Below, in pieces: positions 58,566 through 64,000 of a DNA stretch of 64,000 nt. The translations under genes were made by a program, and so were the position numbers. The notes under the pieces were generated by a model, which saw only the letters and a list, made by a program, of their open reading frames with translations, was not told where the DNA came from and did no database searches. This DNA is from an uncultured Flavobacterium sp. (GTDB lineage: Bacteria; Bacteroidota; Bacteroidia; Flavobacteriales; Flavobacteriaceae): NCBI RefSeq assembly GCF_946478785.1, contig NZ_CAMLDD010000011.1:78877-142876 (forward strand), given 5' to 3'. Every line of letters begins with the position of its first letter. Within the stretch, counting starts at the first letter, position 1.

Positions 58566-58628
58566 AAATTCCAAATTCCAATATTTGAAGTGCTATTGTA
58601 CACGGATATTGGAATTTGGATTTTTTTT
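58566..58628. repeat. AATTCCAAATTCC word inverted repeat, possible lspA terminator
   Basis: AAATTCCAAATTCCAATATT (58566-58585) and GATATTGGAATTTGGATTT (58605-58623) are near-exact inverted copies around a 19-nt loop, followed by more T. It has the form of a weak terminator and of the spacer words seen elsewhere. Confidence 0.6.
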
Positions 58629-58694
58629 TAGAGTTTTACAGGATTGTGATTTCATATTTATTGTGCTATTTTTACAATACAAACACCTAAACTT

Positions 58695-61600
58695 ATGCAA
58701 AGTCCGTCTTTCTCAATTTACGATGCTTCTGCAGGTTCCGGAAAAACCTATACTTTAGTTAAGGAATATCTTAAAATTATTCTTTCTTCGCCCAAAAATG
58801 ATGCTTATCGAAATATTCTCGCTATAACTTTTACCAATAAAGCGGTTCATGAAATGAAAAGCCGTATTGTGGGAAGCTTGTCTGAATTTACCAAAGACGA
58901 ACCTTCGGCGAAAGCCATAGATTTAATGGAAGATTTATCTCGCGAAACAGGACTTTCTGTAATTAAAATCAAAACAAAATCTCAAAATATTATCAAGCAT
59001 CTTATTCATAATTATGCTGCTTTTGATATTTCTACCATTGATAAATTTACACATAAAGTAATTCGCGCTTTTGCACATGATCTAAATTTGCCCATGACTT
59101 TTGAGGTAACTCTGGATACCGAAAATTTGCTGGTTGAAGCTGTAGATGCGATTATTGCACAAGCCGGCCAAGATGAAACTTTGACAAAATTGCTGATTGA
59201 TTTTACGATGGAAAAAACTGACGATGACAAAAGTTGGGATGTTTCGCGTGAAATCCTGGAAACAGGAAGATTGGTTTTAAACGAAAATAACCGGAATGAA
59301 ATCTCCCATTTTCATGATAAATCAATTGAAGAGTTTGTTGCCATTAAAAAGAAAATGTCTGTTTTGTGTGCCGAATTAGAAAAGGAAAATTCAGAACTTG
59401 CCTGTGAAGCTTTTTCTTTATTGGATAAAAACGGAATCGATTTAAAGTCATTTTCAAGAGGAACTTTTCCAAATCATTTAGAATGTATTCGTGACGGAAA
59501 ATTTAATCCGAGAAATAAAACTTTTCATGTATTTGAAGATATTGCTATTAATAAAACAGCGAGTGATCGGGCTCTGATTGAAAATAATATTCCACAACTG
59601 CTTCAAATACTGGGTCAGGTTTATAAAAACTTCGAAAAAAGAGATTTTTACAAGGCATTTCTAAAAAACATAACCCCACTTTCTTTACTTAATACAGTTA
59701 GTAATGAATTGGCAAAAATCCAGTCAGAACAAAATGTTTTGTCGATTTCAGAATTCAATGCAATAATTCATCGTGAGATTCAAAACCAGCCGGCACCTTT
59801 TATTTACGAACGTTTGGGAGAACGATATCGCCACTTTTTTATAGATGAGTTTCAGGATACTTCTGAGATGCAATGGCAAAATTTAATTCCTCTTATTGAT
59901 AATGCACTTTCCGGCCAGGATGATTTTGGAAATAAGGGAACTTTGATGATTGTTGGCGATCCAAAACAATCAATTTATCGTTGGAGAGGCGGGAAAGCAG
60001 AACAATTTATTGAATTAAGTAAAGATTTAAATCCATTTAATACTCAGGATAAATTAATCAAACATTTAGATACCAATTATAGAAGTTATAGTGAGATAAT
60101 TGATTTTAATAATACTTTTTTTAAATTAATTTCGACTGAATTTTCAAATGAGGATTATAAAAATTTGTATGAGAATCATAGCTTTCAGAATGCAAATTCT
60201 AAAAAAGGCGGCTATGTCAATATTTCTTTTCTTCCAATAATTGAAAAAAATGATTTTGCCGATGAAGAAGAACTGATTGAAAAGTCAGATTTGTATGTTC
60301 TGGCAACTTTGAATACTATTCAAAAAGTTATTCGTAATGGATTTGAATATAAAGACATCGTGATTTTAACTCGTAAAAGAGATCAGGGAATCGCTGTAGC
60401 GAATTATTTGACGGAACAAAATATTCCGCTTTTATCTTCAGAAACCTTGATGATTCAAAATGCTACAGAAGTTCGGTTAATTATTCATCTGCTGAAATAT
60501 CTTAACAACAGCATTGATTTAGAAGCAAAAGCAAATTTTCTGCATTTTTTAGCCAATACAAAAGAAGTCGAAATGCCAATCCACGATTTTATTGCTCAGG
60601 GAATGGCTAAAAATTTTGAGAGTGATTTTGAAAAATGGCTTTTGAGTTTTGATGTTTCACTTTCGTTTGAAGATATTCGAAAAAAATCACTTTATGAAGC
60701 TGTGGAAATTATCATATCTAAATTTGTTCTTCCGTCTGAAGGAAATGCGTATGTACAATATTTTCTTGACATAGTTTTGGAACGTGATATTCGAAATCAG
60801 GCCGGAATAGCTGATTTTTTAAGTTATTGGGATAAGAATGGACACAAATTCAGTATTCCGTCGCCGGAAGGGAATAATGCGGTTCGAATAATGACTATTC
60901 ATAAATCAAAAGGGCTGGAATTTCCTGTTGTGATTATGCCTTTTGCAGAAGAAGATTATAATAGAAAACCAAAAGATAAATTGTGGCTTGATGCCGAGGA
61001 TGCAGATTTAGGTGTTCCGAAAGCTTTGATTGACAATAGCAGTGCCGTAGAAGGTTTTGGTGAAAGTGCTTCGGCAGTTTTTAATCTGAAAAAACAAGAA
61101 GAATTGCTCGACAACATTAATGTTTTGTATGTAGCATTAACCCGTGCCGAAGAGCAATTATATGTTATTTCTCAATCATTAAAAGAAAGAAAAGACGGAG
61201 AATTGCCAAATAATATGGCTTCTTTTTTTATTAAATATTTGATGAACAAAGGACTTTATGATCCAGAGAAATTGGAATATGAATTTGGAAATCCAATAAA
61301 ACTTTCATCTTCTGATAAAATAGTAGATCTGGTAAAAACAATTCCGACAGTTGCGGAAGTTCTCAATTCGAAAAATATTAAAATTGCACAACGAGAAGCT
61401 TTAATGTGGGGGACAACCCAACAAGAGGCGATTTCTTACGGAAATATAATTCATGAAATTCTGGCTTTTGTGAAAGATAAATCAGATATTGATTTGGCGA
61501 TTACAAAAGGAATCGAGAATGGATTGATTACTTACAATCAAAAAGAAATAGTTTCGAAAACCCTTCAGGAAATTGTAAACCATCCTGAAATAAGTATTTG

Positions 61601-61853
61601 TTTTGATGGTGAAAATGCTGTTTTAAATGAGCAGACAATTGTTCAAAAACAGGGAAAAACTTTAAAACCGGACAGGATTGTGCTAACAAAAGATAGGAAT
61701 GCATATTTATTGGATTATAAAACAGGAGCCAGAAATCCTAAATATGTGCATCAAATTCAGGAATATCAAAATGCTATTGAAGATTTAGGGTACAAAGTGT
61801 TAAAAAGGGCTTTGGTATATATAGGAACCGAAGTCGATGTGGTAAATTTGTGA
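58695..61853 (+). CDS. addA: AddA/RecB-like UvrD-family helicase-nuclease
   Basis: A 1052-residue ATP-dependent DNA repair enzyme. Helicase motifs: YDASAGSGKTYTLV (motif I, about 8-21), ITFTNKAVHEMK near 50-61, FFIDEFQDTSEMQW near 379-392 (II), VGDPKQSIYRWRGG near 420-433 (III), TIHKSKGLEFPVVI near 735 and LYVALTRAEEQLYV near 811. A C-terminal PD-(D/E)xK nuclease is seen from GNIIHEILAF near 916 and LLDYKTGARNPKYVHQIQEY near 1005. This is the AddA layout; an AddB partner is not in this window and may lie beyond its right edge. Confidence 0.9.
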   Translation: MQSPSFSIYDASAGSGKTYTLVKEYLKIILSSPKNDAYRNILAITFTNKAVHEMKSRIVGSLSEFTKDEPSAKAIDLMEDLSRETGLSVIKIKTKSQNIIKHLIHNYAAFDISTIDKFTHKVIRAFAHDLNLPMTFEVTLDTENLLVEAVDAIIAQAGQDETLTKLLIDFTMEKTDDDKSWDVSREILETGRLVLNENNRNEISHFHDKSIEEFVAIKKKMSVLCAELEKENSELACEAFSLLDKNGIDLKSFSRGTFPNHLECIRDGKFNPRNKTFHVFEDIAINKTASDRALIENNIPQLLQILGQVYKNFEKRDFYKAFLKNITPLSLLNTVSNELAKIQSEQNVLSISEFNAIIHREIQNQPAPFIYERLGERYRHFFIDEFQDTSEMQWQNLIPLIDNALSGQDDFGNKGTLMIVGDPKQSIYRWRGGKAEQFIELSKDLNPFNTQDKLIKHLDTNYRSYSEIIDFNNTFFKLISTEFSNEDYKNLYENHSFQNANSKKGGYVNISFLPIIEKNDFADEEELIEKSDLYVLATLNTIQKVIRNGFEYKDIVILTRKRDQGIAVANYLTEQNIPLLSSETLMIQNATEVRLIIHLLKYLNNSIDLEAKANFLHFLANTKEVEMPIHDFIAQGMAKNFESDFEKWLLSFDVSLSFEDIRKKSLYEAVEIIISKFVLPSEGNAYVQYFLDIVLERDIRNQAGIADFLSYWDKNGHKFSIPSPEGNNAVRIMTIHKSKGLEFPVVIMPFAEEDYNRKPKDKLWLDAEDADLGVPKALIDNSSAVEGFGESASAVFNLKKQEELLDNINVLYVALTRAEEQLYVISQSLKERKDGELPNNMASFFIKYLMNKGLYDPEKLEYEFGNPIKLSSSDKIVDLVKTIPTVAEVLNSKNIKIAQREALMWGTTQQEAISYGNIIHEILAFVKDKSDIDLAITKGIENGLITYNQKEIVSKTLQEIVNHPEISICFDGENAVLNEQTIVQKQGKTLKPDRIVLTKDRNAYLLDYKTGARNPKYVHQIQEYQNAIEDLGYKVLKRALVYIGTEVDVVNL

Positions 61854-61934
61854 TAAAATTAATCAGATGTTAAAGACTTTATGTAGCTTAAATTTTGCTA
61901 ACGTATTAATTTTTAACGTTTTAAAAACATAAAG

Positions 61935-63128
61935 ATGTACGGAAAAATTAAGGAATATCTGCAAAGTGAGTTGCAGACAATTGAAGGAAACGGAATTTTT
62001 AAAAAGGAACGGATTATAACTTCAGCTCAGGATGCTGAAATTACTATTTCAACAGGTGAAAAGGTTTTGAATTTCTGTGCTAATAATTATTTAGGACTGT
62101 CTTCACATCCTGAAGTTGTTCAGGCGGCTAAAGATGCTATGGATACACATGGTTTCGGAATGTCATCAGTCCGTTTTATTTGTGGTACACAAGATATTCA
62201 TAAAAAATTAGAAAAAAAGATAGCAGATTTTTATGGTACTGAGGATACTATTCTTTATGCAGCAGCCTTTGATGCTAATGGTGGTGTTTTTGAACCCTTA
62301 TTGGGAGAAAGTGATGCTATAATTTCAGATAGCCTGAACCATGCTTCTATTATTGACGGAGTCCGTTTATGTAAAGCTGCCCGTTATCGTTATGAAAATA
62401 GTAACATGGAAGATTTAGAACAGCAATTGATTAAGGCAAATAAATCGGGAGCACGTTTTAAATTGATAGTTACAGATGGTGTGTTTTCTATGGATGGACT
62501 TGTAGCTCCTCTAGATAAAATTTGCGACCTGGCAGATAAATATGACGCTTTGGTTATGGTTGATGAGTGTCATGCTGCAGGATTCATTGGAGCAACTGGA
62601 AAAGGCACCCTTGAGGCAAAAGGTGTCATGGGGAGGGTTGATATTATAACCGGTACATTAGGTAAAGCGTTAGGAGGTGCAATGGGAGGATATACCACTG
62701 CTAAAAAAGAAATTATTGAATTGCTGCGCCAGCGCTCACGTCCTTATTTATTTTCAAATTCTTTAGCACCTGCAATTGTTGGTGCATCCATTAAGGTTTT
62801 TGAGCTTTTAGAAAAAGATACCACTTTGAGAGATAAGTTAGAATGGAATACCAATTATTTTAAAGAAGGTATGAAAAAAGCTGGTTTTGATATTATAGAT
62901 GGTGATTCGGCAATTGTGCCCGTTATGCTATATGATGCAAAATTATCACAAACGATGGCAAATGAACTTTTGAAACAGGGAATTTATGTAATTGGTTTCT
63001 TTTTTCCGGTAGTTCCTAAGGATAAAGCACGAATTAGAGTTCAATTGTCAGCAGCGCATTCTAAAGAACATTTAGACGCTGCAATCAAGGCTTTTGTGTC
63101 TGTTGGACAGATGTTAAAAGTTATATAA
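61935..63128 (+). CDS. kbl: Glycine C-acetyltransferase (2-amino-3-ketobutyrate CoA ligase)
   Basis: PLP-dependent enzyme that cleaves 2-amino-3-ketobutyrate with CoA to glycine and acetyl-CoA, in threonine catabolism. The 397-residue protein shows [16 protein letters not shown] near 47-62, [21 protein letters not shown] near 74-94, [19 protein letters not shown] near 206-224 and the PLP-Lys region [18 protein letters not shown] near 236-253. Threonine dehydrogenase is not next to it here. Other alpha-oxoamine synthases are close relatives, but motifs and length favour Kbl. Confidence 0.93.
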   Translation: MYGKIKEYLQSELQTIEGNGIFKKERIITSAQDAEITISTGEKVLNFCANNYLGLSSHPEVVQAAKDAMDTHGFGMSSVRFICGTQDIHKKLEKKIADFYGTEDTILYAAAFDANGGVFEPLLGESDAIISDSLNHASIIDGVRLCKAARYRYENSNMEDLEQQLIKANKSGARFKLIVTDGVFSMDGLVAPLDKICDLADKYDALVMVDECHAAGFIGATGKGTLEAKGVMGRVDIITGTLGKALGGAMGGYTTAKKEIIELLRQRSRPYLFSNSLAPAIVGASIKVFELLEKDTTLRDKLEWNTNYFKEGMKKAGFDIIDGDSAIVPVMLYDAKLSQTMANELLKQGIYVIGFFFPVVPKDKARIRVQLSAAHSKEHLDAAIKAFVSVGQMLKVI

Positions 63129-63173
63129 TTACCACTTACTGCTTTTTTTGTAGGTTTTTTTTAACATTACATT

Positions 63174-63203
63174 TTGTATTTAAAAAATTAGGTGTTACTT
63201 TTG
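63174..63203 (+). promoter_or_regulatory. Promoter of the OmpA-family gene
   Basis: TTG (63174-63176) and TACTTTTG (63196-63203) are 19 bp apart, with a 30-odd-nt A-rich leader before the ATG, typical of strongly expressed flavobacterial genes. Confidence 0.65.
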
Positions 63204-63240
63204 TCTGTAATTAACTAAATTGTAATTAAAAAAAATAAGT

Positions 63241-64000
63241 ATGAAACATCTTAAAAAACTTTTAGTTGCTGTAATGGTGGTGATGGGTTTAAGCTCTCAC
63301 GCACAGGACAGTAACAATCCATGGGCTATCTCTTTTGGGGTTAATGCCGTTGATACCAGAACAAGTTCTGGATCAGGAAGCGGTTTCTTTGATCAACACT
63401 TTTCTCAGCCATTCGCTGTAAAAGACAATTGGAATATCCTTCCTTCATTATCTTACATTGGTGTGTCTAAATATGTAGGTAGTGGTTTTTCTGTTGGTTT
63501 GCAAGGTTCTGTAAACAAAATTGACAAATATGTTATTTTTAATCCAAGTAGTCCAGATGCTGACTCAAGAGGAAATGTTGTTGAGAATCCTGGTGACTTG
63601 ATGTATTACGGAATTGATGCTACTATTAAATATAGCTTCATGGAATTAATTAAATCAAAAGTAGTTGATCCTTCGTTATCTGTTGGTGGAGGTTATACTT
63701 TCTTTGGAGACAGCAGTTTTGGGACTGTTAACCCAGGTGCTGGAGTAACTTTTTGGTTTACAGATGCAATAGGTCTTGAGCTTTCTACAAGATACAAATG
63801 GGCTGTAGGTGGTGATAGAGAAGATGCAAGTGGTGAGCCAGATGCTCCGTCTCATTTCCAACACATGGCAGGTCTTGTTTTCAAATTCGGAGGTAAAGAT
63901 ACTGACGGAGACGGAATCTACGATAAAGATGATGCTTGTCCGGATGTTGCAGGTTTGAAACAATTCAATGGTTGTCCTGATACTGACGGAGACGGAATTG
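63241..64000 (+). CDS. OmpA-family outer-membrane protein (partial, cut by window end)
   Basis: The open frame from ATG 63241 runs off the window after 253 codons. It starts with a signal peptide ([21 protein letters not shown]), then a beta-barrel-like domain (about 22-215, with strands such as [16 protein letters not shown] and [13 protein letters not shown]). Calcium-binding thrombospondin type-3 repeats follow ([32 protein letters not shown], from about 219). This barrel-TSP3 order is that of flavobacterial OmpA proteins, which usually end in an OmpA peptidoglycan-binding domain; that part lies outside the window. Confidence 0.88.
   Translation, partial: MKHLKKLLVAVMVVMGLSSHAQDSNNPWAISFGVNAVDTRTSSGSGSGFFDQHFSQPFAVKDNWNILPSLSYIGVSKYVGSGFSVGLQGSVNKIDKYVIFNPSSPDADSRGNVVENPGDLMYYGIDATIKYSFMELIKSKVVDPSLSVGGGYTFFGDSSFGTVNPGAGVTFWFTDAIGLELSTRYKWAVGGDREDASGEPDAPSHFQHMAGLVFKFGGKDTDGDGIYDKDDACPDVAGLKQFNGCPDTDGDGI

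Noticed and set aside
1..64000. tRNA, rRNA, insertion sequence or prophage genes
   Set aside because: No cloverleaf-like sequence, rRNA core, transposase, integrase or phage structural gene was found on reading both strands by eye; a tRNAscan or HMM search would be decisive.

Overview
The window looks like a chromosomal segment of a Flavobacterium-type member of the Bacteroidota. The DNA is AT-rich. Putative promoters follow the flavobacterial pattern (a TTG around -33 and TAnnTTTG around -7), and Shine-Dalgarno sequences are scarce. Type IX secretion signals (C-terminal sorting domains, PorZ), a complete Bat/MoxR operon and a NADP-type glutamate dehydrogenase also fit. I see no rRNA, tRNA, CRISPR array, insertion sequence or prophage. 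The left edge cuts what may be the last codons of a gene, and the right edge cuts an OmpA-family gene.

Layout. 0.1-6.5 kb: aromatic amino-acid catabolism (hmgA, hppD, tryptophan 2,3-dioxygenase), a DUF3108 protein, an M23 peptidase and a candidate small RNA. 6.6-7.4 kb: a compact GNAT toxin-antitoxin-like pair behind a promoter with a perfect inverted repeat. 7.5-16.7 kb: pgi, a TonB-dependent receptor, an RlpA-like protein, a DinB protein, an ArsC/Spx-like protein, yicC, gmk and nadD. 16.7-24.7 kb: a minus-strand NAD+/ADP-ribose cluster. It holds an NrtR-type Nudix regulator, a PRPP-synthetase-like protein, a coiled-coil protein, a vWA protein, a short PurA paralogue, a NADAR protein, a macrodomain, the RNA 2'-phosphotransferase KptA, a NAMPT/NadV enzyme and a rhodanese. 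Three matching operator-like palindromes lie at the regulator and prs promoters. The macrodomain gene is split by a -1 shift at a dnaX-type slippery heptamer.

24.8-29.2 kb: a LysR regulator divergent from a DJ-1/PfpI protein and an iron alcohol dehydrogenase (possible aldehyde stress module), then gpsA. 29.2-38.6 kb: the Bat operon (moxR, DUF58, a BatD-like/DUF4381-type gene, batA, batB, batC, batD, batE). 38.9-45.6 kb: an SDR, an AlbA_2-type protein, a lipoprotein, metB, an outer-membrane protein and gdhA. 45.8-53.8 kb: porZ, recO, a PQQ-propeller protein, a large exported protein and a type IX cargo protein. 54-64 kb: ileS, a DksA/TraR-like protein, lspA, an AddA/RecB-like helicase-nuclease, kbl and a partial OmpA-family gene.

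The most interesting items are the NrtR-controlled NAD/ADP-ribose cluster with its possible programmed frameshift and atypical PurA paralogue, the GNAT pair with its operator, and an isoleucyl-tRNA synthetase whose class I signature reads GIHH instead of HxGH. Many spacers, some inside operons, also hold imperfect inverted repeats built from short words that differ from spacer to spacer.
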